This document shows, piece after piece, positions 14,508-22,078 of a stretch of 22,228 bases of DNA. The position numbers and the translations under genes are program-made. How positions within the stretch are numbered: the stretch's first letter is position 1; every line of letters begins with the position of its first letter. The stretch is from positions 1 to 22,228 of the IMG/VR virus record IMGVR_UViG_3300033149_006548. One strand, 5' to 3'. The notes under the pieces were generated by a model that saw only the letters and a program-made list of their open reading frames with translations, was not told the origin of the DNA and searched no databases. The DNA is from a virus.

Positions 14508-15113
14508 TTATTCATTTCCTGCTTTGTTCCACTTCATCTTCGGGACATCAGGAACACCAGTACCATCCTCATGTCTTTCATTGTCCTTAATTTCATTCTG
14601 TACCGGCTCACCGCCTTGCCCTGAATAATCCACTGGCACATCCGCCAATTTTGTTAATGCTTCCAACTCGTCCATGGTCTTGGACTCGAGTTGTTCCTTT
14701 GTGAAAACATTCCTCTTATTGTCAAGCAAGCTCTTAACCAAGTTAGCCTTCAGCTCCTGGTCACGCTTATAGGAACGCTCCAGAGTCTCTCTGATGCCTT
14801 CCGGCGCATTAGCAATAAATTCCTCGGCAGTCTGAGGTTCGGCCATGGCCTTCTCCTCTTTTTCTCCACCTCCGGAATTCAATGCTTCCTCAAGACCTTT
14901 CTCTGCCGCTTGCTGGACTTTGAGTTCTTGCTCCTCTTTTTCCGTCGACTTTTCATTTGTCTCCGGCTCCTTCACCACCGGCTCTAATTTCTTCAGATGA
15001 TCCTCGTCAAGAGACTCCAACCACTCTCGATCATCCTCCGAAAGCTGAACCGCATCGTTTGCTATCAAGGAATTGATCAGTTCCTCGCAGCACTTTTCTT
15101 TTTCCTTTGACAT
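14508..15113 (-). CDS. Nested scaffold protein from internal ATG 15113
   Basis: An AAAAAGGAGG stretch lies eleven bases before in-frame ATG 15113, which would give a 201-residue protein: MSKEKEKCCEELINSLIAND, a coiled-coil Lys/Glu/Gln-rich middle, then TAEEFIANAPEGIRETLERS, FTKEQLESKTMDELEALTKL and a proline/glycine-rich end. The composition is that of a capsid scaffold: highly charged, helical and lacking beta structure. In lambda and relatives the scaffold is made from an internal start in the protease gene. It lies directly before the decoration and capsid genes. Confidence 0.58.
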   Translation of the reverse strand: MSKEKEKCCEELINSLIANDAVQLSEDDREWLESLDEDHLKKLEPVVKEPETNEKSTEKEEQELKVQQAAEKGLEEALNSGGGEKEEKAMAEPQTAEEFIANAPEGIRETLERSYKRDQELKANLVKSLLDNKRNVFTKEQLESKTMDELEALTKLADVPVDYSGQGGEPVQNEIKDNERHEDGTGVPDVPKMKWNKAGNE

Positions 15114-15509
15114 AGTTTCCATTACCTCCTTTTTCGCTTGAAGTTTAACATACCTAACTTCCCTCTTTACTGGCACAGGATCATCCACAAACTGAATCTC
15201 ATCATCAGCATTAATACGATAATCCTGTCTGAACAACTTAGAGGGTTCTCCTTCCGCGTGTTCCTCATAGATAAAATAATTATCAAAAACACTATTCACA
15301 TAGCGATAAGGTCCTTCACTCCCAACCTCCACAGGACCATCTCCGCCAATCATATCAGACAACCTACTGTAGATATCACTATGCGAAATCTCTGAAGTTT
15401 TAAAGCCAAGCTTGTGAGCAAGCGCGGTGAACATCCTTTTAAACCTACCGGGTGCCTCACCAGACTCCTTTCCCATCTCCTCCAACTTCTCAAACAGTTC
15501 CTCGTCCAA
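14508..15509 (-). CDS. Possible in-frame internal product from TTG 15509
   Basis: Immediately after the DUF2213 domain, AAAGGAGG lies eight bases before an in-frame TTG at 15509 (LDEELFEKLEEMGKESGEAP). This is one of the strongest ribosome binding sites in the window, and it lies inside a coding frame (encoding KKGGE). It could start a protease-free form of about 333 residues carrying the helical, VFDNYFIYEE and scaffold regions. This would resemble scaffold genes nested in protease genes of other phages. Chance is possible because Lys-Lys-Gly-Gly codons create such sites. Confidence 0.4.
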   Translation of the reverse strand: MDEELFEKLEEMGKESGEAPGRFKRMFTALAHKLGFKTSEISHSDIYSRLSDMIGGDGPVEVGSEGPYRYVNSVFDNYFIYEEHAEGEPSKLFRQDYRINADDEIQFVDDPVPVKREVRYVKLQAKKEVMETMSKEKEKCCEELINSLIANDAVQLSEDDREWLESLDEDHLKKLEPVVKEPETNEKSTEKEEQELKVQQAAEKGLEEALNSGGGEKEEKAMAEPQTAEEFIANAPEGIRETLERSYKRDQELKANLVKSLLDNKRNVFTKEQLESKTMDELEALTKLADVPVDYSGQGGEPVQNEIKDNERHEDGTGVPDVPKMKWNKAGNE

Positions 15510-16334
15510 GTTCTCACCTCCTTTCTTCTCGTTTACTCGAACGCCACATCCATCATCCCAACTACAAGCACCTTCGCCCCCGGGTAAAAGAGCAAGATGA
15601 TCTGGACGATGGCCCCTCATAATGGCACGATATTTTTCTCCATGCCATTCACCGCTTGTATCTTCATCCTCAGTCCACAACCCTGTCGATACCTCAAGCT
15701 GTCCGTCTCCCCGTATAATATCCAACACCGCCGGAGCAACTTCCTTTGCCTTCTTAACGTCAATCCAAATCTCACCTTTCAACTTGGTATCTTCCACATA
15801 AGCATTCCAAAATCTACCAACAGCCTTTTCCTCAATAACTTTCGGATTATTCGCTGAAATAGCATACCCATTTGCATCGCTTGGATGTCCAACCAACAGA
15901 GGAACACCATTCCAAGCCTCTTCAAATTTTCCTATCTCCTCTATTGGGTAGAACAATTCGTTATGCACCCCTTCCACAATTGCAACCACAGGAGCGACAA
16001 GATGTTCTCTGCCTTCAAACTCTTCTGTCCTCAGTGGCATGTTGACGGCAAATGACTGAAGATGTTGTAACTTGGTTAGACCTAATGCCTTCCTATGTTT
16101 ATTTAGGTGCGAGATAACATCTGTACTGGCTTTCTTACCAGTTCTGGCTCCCTGGGCAGCAGCCCATGCAGCATTAAGCCCCCCTTTATGTAAATACATA
16201 TCCCCATCAGTGTAAATTCCGGTGTCCTTATCCACCTTGCCAAGTGCTTTTCTTCTTCGGCTCTCCCTGATCTGCAAAAGCATTTCTTGGCAGTTTAGAT
16301 TTATCCACATCGCCCCACTTTGGTTCATTATCAA
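14508..16334 (-). CDS. DUF2213 prohead protease with fused scaffold region (5' end frame-disrupted)
   Basis: Residues 44-86 hold a TDGDMYLHKGGLNAAWAAAQ module; 92-266 are DUF2213 (FAVNMPLRTEEFEGREHLVA, LLVGHPSDANG, LEVSTGLW, RGHRPDHLALLPGGEGACSW). H150, S216 and D245/H246 are candidate protease residues, by analogy with prohead proteases. A YRYVNSVFDNYFIYEE domain follows, then a Lys/Glu-rich scaffold-like tail. The frame is open from ATG 16334, but up to about 16240 it is an out-of-frame copy of the preceding ORF, and no ribosome binding site serves it. Real coding in this frame begins near 16235. The natural product is probably a fusion with 16228-16479 or starts inside the frame. Confidence 0.8.
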   Translation of the reverse strand: MIMNQSGAMWINLNCQEMLLQIRESRRRKALGKVDKDTGIYTDGDMYLHKGGLNAAWAAAQGARTGKKASTDVISHLNKHRKALGLTKLQHLQSFAVNMPLRTEEFEGREHLVAPVVAIVEGVHNELFYPIEEIGKFEEAWNGVPLLVGHPSDANGYAISANNPKVIEEKAVGRFWNAYVEDTKLKGEIWIDVKKAKEVAPAVLDIIRGDGQLEVSTGLWTEDEDTSGEWHGEKYRAIMRGHRPDHLALLPGGEGACSWDDGCGVRVNEKKGGENLDEELFEKLEEMGKESGEAPGRFKRMFTALAHKLGFKTSEISHSDIYSRLSDMIGGDGPVEVGSEGPYRYVNSVFDNYFIYEEHAEGEPSKLFRQDYRINADDEIQFVDDPVPVKREVRYVKLQAKKEVMETMSKEKEKCCEELINSLIANDAVQLSEDDREWLESLDEDHLKKLEPVVKEPETNEKSTEKEEQELKVQQAAEKGLEEALNSGGGEKEEKAMAEPQTAEEFIANAPEGIRETLERSYKRDQELKANLVKSLLDNKRNVFTKEQLESKTMDELEALTKLADVPVDYSGQGGEPVQNEIKDNERHEDGTGVPDVPKMKWNKAGNE

Positions 16335-16479
16335 CAGTCTTGTTATTATGTGACAATGCCAAAGTTGTGAGTACTCTCTTCTCCTTTACCCTATTAACAA
16401 TCCATTTAGCTGAGTGCATTGCAAACCCCCCTTCTCTAACTTTCCAATTGTCTATCTGCACAGGGAACCTTGTTGCCAT
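16228..16479 (-). CDS. 5' fragment of the DUF2213-protein gene (frame-shifted from the main ORF)
   Basis: From ATG 16479 (GAGGAGG nine bases upstream) the 83-residue frame ends in WGDVDKSKLPRNAFADQGEP, then KKKSTWQGG and TAA. The DKxxLPxxAFA...KKSTW block is normally joined in one protein to the YLHxGGLNAAWAAAQGA block, which here begins in the other frame about 15 codons on. The join needs a +1 change near GGT GGA TAA G, and the PHHW-type residues usual after STW seem absent, so a small deletion is the simplest cause. A programmed +1 shift or sequence error remains possible. Confidence 0.55.
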   Translation of the reverse strand: MATRFPVQIDNWKVREGGFAMHSAKWIVNRVKEKRVLTTLALSHNNKTVDNEPKWGDVDKSKLPRNAFADQGEPKKKSTWQGG

Positions 16480-16924
16480 CCGCCATAGCCTCCTCATCGC
16501 TCCAGTAAACAACTTGATCCTCTTCTAACCCTGTTATGCAATGAAAGTATTTACCGCCCTCCCCTTCCAAGTGTTCTACCTTATATAAGTTTCCAAGATG
16601 GTCCATTACTGGGCAGTGATAAATTTCTTCTGACCCCGTATCACTTATATATATACGATGGAGTAGATATTCCCAATCTTCTATCTCTGGGTTTTCCTCC
16701 TCAAGTAGTTTAATCAAACGGTTTATTCTTTTTTCCAGCTCTTCAAGGTCAACATTGATGTTGGCCATTATTGCCCTATGCATTGCCTCTGCCTCCTTCT
16801 TCGTAGGAAAGCATTTGATAACAGTTCCTTTGGGCTTATCTGTCTTGCTTCCGGGTTTCTTTGGATGCCCGTGAACCACACACCATTCATTTCCAATTTT
16901 CTCAACTGTATTTTCTATCAGCAT
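16436..16924 (-). CDS. Phage head-region protein of unknown function
   Basis: The 162-residue protein starts with a small domain (NEWCVVHGHPKKPG, GTVIKCFPTKKEAEAMHRAI) often seen at the front of phage prohead-protease-region proteins, in which a cysteine-containing beta strand precedes an EAEAxxRAIxANI helix. A Leu/Glu-rich helix follows (LEELEKRINRLIKLLEEENP), then an acidic domain with IYHCPVMDHLGNLYKVEHLE that I do not recognise. Its ATG follows the preceding stop directly (TAAATG). It overlaps the next gene start by 44 bases. Confidence 0.65.
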   Translation of the reverse strand: MLIENTVEKIGNEWCVVHGHPKKPGSKTDKPKGTVIKCFPTKKEAEAMHRAIMANINVDLEELEKRINRLIKLLEEENPEIEDWEYLLHRIYISDTGSEEIYHCPVMDHLGNLYKVEHLEGEGGKYFHCITGLEEDQVVYWSDEEAMADGNKVPCADRQLES

Positions 16925-17191
16925 TTACCAATCCACCCAAACCCCTGTTTCACCATACAGGGTACACATGGCAAGTTCAAAGTGCGTCTTGCTTTCCAAT
17001 GGAGAGGCAAACTCCTCCCTAAAATCATCAATCTCTTGGCTCTCTGGTATCTTGAAGACCCTGTTGGTAGACAGATATTCTTCTATATCCAATACCAGAG
17101 AATCGTTAGGAAAATCCACAGAAATTTCCTTCTTCTTCTCATCATACTTAACGAACCCTTTTTGTTTACCTTGTGATATTTTAACCTTCAT
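16925..17191 (-). CDS. Small conserved phage head-region protein
   Basis: The 88-residue protein has VKYDEKKKEISVDFPNDSLV, a VLDIEEYLSTNRVFKIPESQ segment, and a C-terminal HFELAMCTLYGETGVWVDW. The IPESxxIDDxR and FELAxCTLYxxTGVWVDW motifs recur in small proteins next to MuF-type head genes; no function is known to me. It starts in an ATGA overlap with the end of the MuF gene, so it is made from the same message. Confidence 0.72.
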   Translation of the reverse strand: MKVKISQGKQKGFVKYDEKKKEISVDFPNDSLVLDIEEYLSTNRVFKIPESQEIDDFREEFASPLESKTHFELAMCTLYGETGVWVDW

Positions 17192-20100
17192 TTAGATCTC
17201 CGTGCAAATTTATTTCCAAACATATCATCAATAAAGTCTGTCAACTCAGGATACCTTTCTTTAGCTTTTGCCCAACCAGAAACTCTGGCTGCCCAGACAT
17301 CTCTTCCTTCTTCAGCTAATTTATCTGCTTTTGCCCTCATTGATTTAGCATAAGGATCAGTAATTCCTCTTCTCTTTTCAACACGGGAGGCTTCTCCCAA
17401 GAATTGTTCCAACTGTTCATCGTATTTTATCAAACTTTGTCGATATTTCGTATACCGTTGACAGTTCATTGCCCACCACTCAGAACCAACCCCTGATTTA
17501 CCAGTATAAATTCGCCCTTCATAATCATCAATCCAATTATCCTTCCAATAGTAACCATCCCCGTTGGTATACTTTCCTTTTACTCCGGAATGCTTTTTAG
17601 TGAAAAGACTCCGGAATCTTTTTCCTTCCTCCTTGGTCACAAACAAATTATCTTCCCATTGAAAACCTGTACCTGCCTTATACCATCCCCCTTCGAGAGT
17701 CCGATTAAACACAAGATCGTCAATGGCATGAGACATTTCATGACCTATGATATCAAAGGTATCTCGCCCATCCAAAACAATTGTAGGTGAATATGGATCG
17801 GTCTTATATGACGCCCGGATCCGCTGTTTCTTAATCGTAACCCGTAGGTTCCTCTCCTTCAGCGTATCTAATATATCAAAAGGAACCCAATCAGTCCCCT
17901 TCTCAATCTTCTTCATCGTAGACGTCGGGACCTTGGTCTTCCCTTCAATCTCAAACAACTTCCGGAGAATAGACTGTCTTTCAAGTCGATATTCATCCTT
18001 CGACATGGTCATCACATATTCATAATAAGCCTTTCTCTCCTCCAGATGCAGGGCACTCCTTTTCGAGAAGTCAGTTTCTGCTTTATACTTATTCTTTGCT
18101 GTTTCCCATTTCTTTTTCGCTCCGGCTTTATCAACAGAAGGTTTCTTAGGTACTGTCACAACTTTGCCCGGCTTCCCTTCTGCAGGAATACCCTTTGCTT
18201 TAGGAGGAGCTTTCAATGGAAATTCCTTTTCCCCAGGAAGCTTAACCAAGGGAAGAGCCACGCATCTGCAATTATGAATCACAAAACCATTTGCTATATA
18301 ACTTTCATCGTCTTCGACAGACAAATTGTATAACGTCAGGGCCTTTCTCACGACCCATTTCTCTAAGGATACTATCTTTAATTTCAAGAATTCATAATCT
18401 CCAATATGATTGGAAAATACCCTTAACAGTTCTTCCTCAATTTCCTCTAAACATTGATTAATTTTTGTTCCTGTATAACGTAAAACAAACCATCCTTCTT
18501 TTTCAATTCTCTTCTGCCGAATAATATCTTGTCTCTTATCTCTGTGCCAATATTCTCCGTCACATTCAATAACAATTCTGAGAGCGGGAATGGCAAAATC
18601 GACATTATATCTCAATATAGGGTATTGAAACACATATTTTATCCCTAATTTATCAAGAAGAAAACTCATTCTCTCCTCAATCCAAGTCATCTTTCCACTT
18701 TTCCTATGCTTCGCCATTCTGGCATTTAATCTCTTCTCGGGATATAATTCATATAATTCATTCAAAGATTTTTTCATTCTCTCGACATTATTGGGATCAT
18801 GCATAGGATTATTCTTCCTCATTCTAACAGAAGAAGCCAACCTCATCTCAGGAGTATTCGTTAAATGTCTTCCTTTTTCTCTAATCTCTTCCTGTTGTAA
18901 AACCCATCTCCCTTTTTTCACAAGTTGTCTGCAAGCTTCATTTGCTTTTTTTGTTATTCTATATCTATCTCTCTTCCCTTGCACAGAGGCTTTATTGGAT
19001 ATATTTTTTCTATGTTCCGGATTTGCCCACTGCCTATTTGCCCCCCATCTATGTTCACAAGATCGAGAGCAAAATTTCTTATAATAAGGAATTAGACAAT
19101 CGCATTGTTTACACTTACCTGCCAAATAATGAATCTCATTTCCTACCACAATGTCCCTGGCAGAGACCCAATTACCATCAACAAGAATAGGATGATCAGC
19201 GGTAACAGACAATCCCATCTGTCCAGTCCTTCCAAATCTAAACCGAACAGCCTCAGGCCTCTGTTTTGGAGTCTTATGTAATTGTATAACTTTTTTAAAT
19301 CTTCCTTTGTGAGTGAGAACTAAATCTCCCACTTCGACATCTTTTATTTTCTTCCAACCTTTAGAAGTATATATTTTAACTTGGCCGTCAATAAGGCAAT
19401 TCGGATGCGCAGGTATCATGTTCTCAATCTTATCAACTGTAAATATCTCTCCCTCCAGAGAAGCACAAATTGGACAAACACCAACCCCAGCAGTGCTCCA
19501 CTCTGCCTTGACTTTGACCCCTTCCACCTGAGCATCCCTATATTCTTGTACCGTTGCGGAATGATGAGCTCTAATTACTTCTGTCCGTGCCATGGTTCTT
19601 GCCCTCTGAATGGAGGTCATCCGCCTTACAGTATCTCCAGGAAGTTTAACCTTTATAGACGGTAAGGAAATTTGTTGGTTTAATATCCGTGCAAGCTCTC
19701 GAGGATTTCTGCCTTCGGCCAACCCTTGAGCAAGAACTCTGCTGATGGCTTGGTCCATCTCCCTGTCAATGCCCTTCAACTCATTGAATGTCCGGGTAAA
19801 CAACAAACCGACTCTCTCTGCATGAAAGGGTTTATTGAACATAGCACTCATTGCTTCCTGTGAACTATATGCAGGTATGTCGACCCCAGCATTTCTCAAT
19901 TCATGGCGCCCACGTAATATCCCCTTCTGATACGCTGATTGGATATAGATATCAGACCAAGCCCCAGTACCTCGTGCTAACCCGGGACGCCGTACCATCT
20001 GAAGGATACTTCTTTCCTCCATCTCATTCAGCCAATCCATAAATCCATCTACCTTACCAGCAGAGGTTCGAAAGGCAAACTGTTTCGCTTGTATCGTCTT

Positions 20101-20442
20101 GAGTGCTTCTTCAAAGGCCAATAATTGTTGTTTTTTCATCTCGGCTATTTGCCACGTCCTAAGAGACTCAACCCCCCTGGGTATTTCAGCAAGGCCAATA
20201 ACGGATTCTTTCTTCAATCCAAACACGTCGAGGTCAACGATAGCAGCAGTTATCAATCTCATCAGCCACCGAAACCTACGATCAGAATCTTGGACAAACG
20301 CCTTTCTCAGCGTTGTGGTCCTGGACGGATCAAGGTTCAGAACTGTATTAATGGATATCACAGATCCGGTTATCGCCTCTGGTATTGACCGATATTTCAA
20401 TACTGATGCTATCATTTTTCCGTCCACTTGGTTTCCTCTCAT
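17188..20442 (-). CDS. MuF-type head morphogenesis protein with intein and metallopeptidase-like C-terminus
   Basis: The open frame has 1084 codons; removal of the intein (residues 349-724) leaves 708. The N-terminal extein is a Mu gpF/SPP1 gp7-type minor head protein: a helical region, MARTEVIRAHHSATVQEYRD, CPICASLEGEIF (C323, C326) and HPN/CRC (H346-N348 with C725-C727). The C-terminal extein adds a Lys/Ala-rich linker, a helical segment (SALHLEERKAYYEYV) and a domain with IIGHEMSHAIDDL (H901, E902, H905) and GSEWWAMN (E988), which fit a zinc metallopeptidase-like site. It follows the portal by 74 bases; GTG 20427 with AGAGGA is an alternative start. Such proteins are packaged in small numbers near the portal. 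Confidence 0.88.
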   Translation of the reverse strand: MRGNQVDGKMIASVLKYRSIPEAITGSVISINTVLNLDPSRTTTLRKAFVQDSDRRFRWLMRLITAAIVDLDVFGLKKESVIGLAEIPRGVESLRTWQIAEMKKQQLLAFEEALKTIQAKQFAFRTSAGKVDGFMDWLNEMEERSILQMVRRPGLARGTGAWSDIYIQSAYQKGILRGRHELRNAGVDIPAYSSQEAMSAMFNKPFHAERVGLLFTRTFNELKGIDREMDQAISRVLAQGLAEGRNPRELARILNQQISLPSIKVKLPGDTVRRMTSIQRARTMARTEVIRAHHSATVQEYRDAQVEGVKVKAEWSTAGVGVCPICASLEGEIFTVDKIENMIPAHPNCLIDGQVKIYTSKGWKKIKDVEVGDLVLTHKGRFKKVIQLHKTPKQRPEAVRFRFGRTGQMGLSVTADHPILVDGNWVSARDIVVGNEIHYLAGKCKQCDCLIPYYKKFCSRSCEHRWGANRQWANPEHRKNISNKASVQGKRDRYRITKKANEACRQLVKKGRWVLQQEEIREKGRHLTNTPEMRLASSVRMRKNNPMHDPNNVERMKKSLNELYELYPEKRLNARMAKHRKSGKMTWIEERMSFLLDKLGIKYVFQYPILRYNVDFAIPALRIVIECDGEYWHRDKRQDIIRQKRIEKEGWFVLRYTGTKINQCLEEIEEELLRVFSNHIGDYEFLKLKIVSLEKWVVRKALTLYNLSVEDDESYIANGFVIHNCRCVALPLVKLPGEKEFPLKAPPKAKGIPAEGKPGKVVTVPKKPSVDKAGAKKKWETAKNKYKAETDFSKRSALHLEERKAYYEYVMTMSKDEYRLERQSILRKLFEIEGKTKVPTSTMKKIEKGTDWVPFDILDTLKERNLRVTIKKQRIRASYKTDPYSPTIVLDGRDTFDIIGHEMSHAIDDLVFNRTLEGGWYKAGTGFQWEDNLFVTKEEGKRFRSLFTKKHSGVKGKYTNGDGYYWKDNWIDDYEGRIYTGKSGVGSEWWAMNCQRYTKYRQSLIKYDEQLEQFLGEASRVEKRRGITDPYAKSMRAKADKLAEEGRDVWAARVSGWAKAKERYPELTDFIDDMFGNKFARRSK
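18271..19398 (-). mobile_element. Intein with Vsr/DUF559-like homing endonuclease
   Basis: The intein has 376 residues, from Cys349 to Asn724 of the host frame. Block A is CLIDGQVKIYTSKGWKKIKD; block B is LSVTADHPILVDG with T414 and H417; blocks F and G are NLSVEDDESYIANGFVIHN, followed by Cys725. All catalytic splice residues are present, so splicing should work. Between them lie a zinc-type cluster (C444, C447, C458, C462), NUMOD3-like segments (QWANPEHRKN, NNPMHDPNNVERMKKSLNE) and a nuclease with WIEERMSFLLDKLGIKY, VDFAIPALRIVIECDGEYWH and D639. The nuclease resembles Vsr/DUF559 PD-(D/E)XK enzymes; there is no LAGLIDADG or HNH motif. Confidence 0.92.
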
Positions 20443-20516
20443 GGGCCTTCGTTATTGCCCAACATATCCTCAAAAGCAGGGTTATTTTTGGACACTATCC
20501 GAAAACATCCCGCCAT

Positions 20517-21926
20517 CTATTCTTCTCCTTCCTCTTGTATACCACTTGCCATCTCGCTTGCTGCACCAAACTCGGCTTCCATAGCAGTTTCGATTTCAGA
20601 TATATCTTCATCATCATAACCCAAATGCTTCTTCAGAAAAAACCTTTCTGGAATGAGCATCTCCGCCCCGGGCGCAGAAAGATATTTGCTTAGAACTTCC
20701 ATCCTGGCTTTTTCTACCTCTGCTTCCTCCTTCTCTGATAGAGCTAAAAGAGGGGGCCATTCAACCGAGTAACCATCTTTCGGTTCCGGAAGCACACCTA
20801 CTGAAATCAATCTGTCAATGAAAGGTCTTAGAATAACAGGTTCGCAAAATTCCTCTCTTCGTTCCGAAACTCGACTGTTCCACGCCTTTTCATCCTGACT
20901 ACTTGCAAGCTCTCCCCTTTCCGATCCCAACAAAATACGTTGAGGAATACCTGTTGTGCCTGAAATGAGCTTAATCAACATCTCAAAATGTTTGCTTGGA
21001 TCGGATACCTGGGGGGATAACTCTTGGATATCAATCCCTCGTAATCTCATATATCTCTGAAGATTATGCATGTAGTTTTGAATTTCAGTCTCGAGATCTT
21101 CCAATTCCTGGGTACCAAAATCTGCATCGGCATCAGCCTTCAACCCAAATCCCGGAAATGCTCCTCGCCAGAACATCTCGGCAGAACCGCCAGCAATCAG
21201 ATCAAGATCCTGCAGTCTATTCAGGATAGCTTTCAATCTGGGGGTGCCGTACACATCATCTCCTGTTAGTTCCTCAGCAACATGAATGACCCTTGAATGG
21301 TGTACTGCACGGGTAAAAGAACCGGCCTCTCTCCTTACCATATTAAGATTGTAAAGCTCTGGCAGATTATAACGCCGACTGCCTGTTTCATTATCCCAAC
21401 TTCGAATGGATGCATTCTCTTCATTATATGGAAAAAGATACAGGAGCTCTGAGGCCTTCTCCACAGGTTCTTTGAAATTTTTTCCGTCATTAAAACCCAA
21501 AAACAAGACGCCATACCTCCCAATACCACTAATCTTATCTGCCCGCTGAAGATAATGCCAGATATGAAGCCTCTTCACCAAATCCCTCCAGGCAACTTCA
21601 AACTCGGTCTCCTCCCCAATACTTTCAGTTATAATGGGTTTTTTTCTCCAACAGGCACTTGGATAAGCATTAACAATACGCTTCGCAATATCTCCTCTAT
21701 CATACCTTGCCGCATAGTCATTAAATGACGGGGTCTTAGTATATCCAAGCACTGTATATAGATCTCGATCAGTACCAAAAGACTTTCCTAACCTATCAGC
21801 GTATCCGGCCCGTTCAACCATCATGGATGCCAAGGTCATAAACATGCGTCTCTGCAATGCCTTCACATCTTCCTCTTCCTTCTTTTCCTTTTCGTCTCTT
21901 AGCGCTGTAACCTTTCTCTTTGCCAT
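20517..21926 (-). CDS. Portal protein (DUF1073 family)
   Basis: The protein has 469 residues with the start at ATG 21926, chosen because AAGGAG lies eight bases upstream; a longer frame to 21965 would absorb that site. DUF1073-type portal features appear in order: YTKTPSFNDYAARYDRGDIA, IVNAYPSACWRKKP, RADKISGIGRYGVLFLGFND, RVIHVAEELTGDDVYGTPRL, GGSAEMFWRGAFPGF, and GTTGIPQRILLGSERGELA in the crown/stem region. The portal forms the dodecameric ring through which DNA is packaged. It lies between TerL and the MuF gene. The gap 20443-20516 holds no convincing gene. Confidence 0.92.
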   Translation of the reverse strand: MAKRKVTALRDEKEKKEEEDVKALQRRMFMTLASMMVERAGYADRLGKSFGTDRDLYTVLGYTKTPSFNDYAARYDRGDIAKRIVNAYPSACWRKKPIITESIGEETEFEVAWRDLVKRLHIWHYLQRADKISGIGRYGVLFLGFNDGKNFKEPVEKASELLYLFPYNEENASIRSWDNETGSRRYNLPELYNLNMVRREAGSFTRAVHHSRVIHVAEELTGDDVYGTPRLKAILNRLQDLDLIAGGSAEMFWRGAFPGFGLKADADADFGTQELEDLETEIQNYMHNLQRYMRLRGIDIQELSPQVSDPSKHFEMLIKLISGTTGIPQRILLGSERGELASSQDEKAWNSRVSERREEFCEPVILRPFIDRLISVGVLPEPKDGYSVEWPPLLALSEKEEAEVEKARMEVLSKYLSAPGAEMLIPERFFLKKHLGYDDEDISEIETAMEAEFGAASEMASGIQEEGEE

Positions 21927-21956
21927 CTGAGATCTCCTTACCTTTGAAATCCTAAT

Positions 21957-22018
21957 GAGAATCAATGTTTTCGATTTTTTAATACTTTGTACATGACACT
22001 ATATAAAGATTGATTCTC
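21957..22018. repeat. 10-bp perfect inverted repeat between terminase and portal
   Basis: GAGAATCAAT at 21957-21966 and ATTGATTCTC at 22009-22018 are exact inverted copies flanking a 42-base A+T-rich spacer. The pair sits in the only sizeable non-coding gap near the head genes (21927-22078), between the TerL stop and the portal ribosome binding site. It could be a paired protein-binding site or a weak hairpin. It lacks the G+C-rich stem and T-run of an intrinsic terminator. Confidence 0.6.
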
Positions 22019-22078
22019 GCCTGTGTTTCATAAGGATTTCATAGGAATTCGTCCTTATTTCCACCCAAAAATTCAGCT

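Noticed and set aside
18271-19398. LAGLIDADG or HNH homing endonuclease in the intein
   Set aside because: No LAGLIDADG helices or HNH His-Asn-His pattern can be found. The VDF...IECDGEYWH...D pattern fits a Vsr/DUF559-like nuclease better.
20443-20519. A 25-codon frame starting within TAGATG at the portal stop
   Set aside because: It is short, has no family resemblance, lacks a clear ribosome binding site and runs into the MuF start in another frame.
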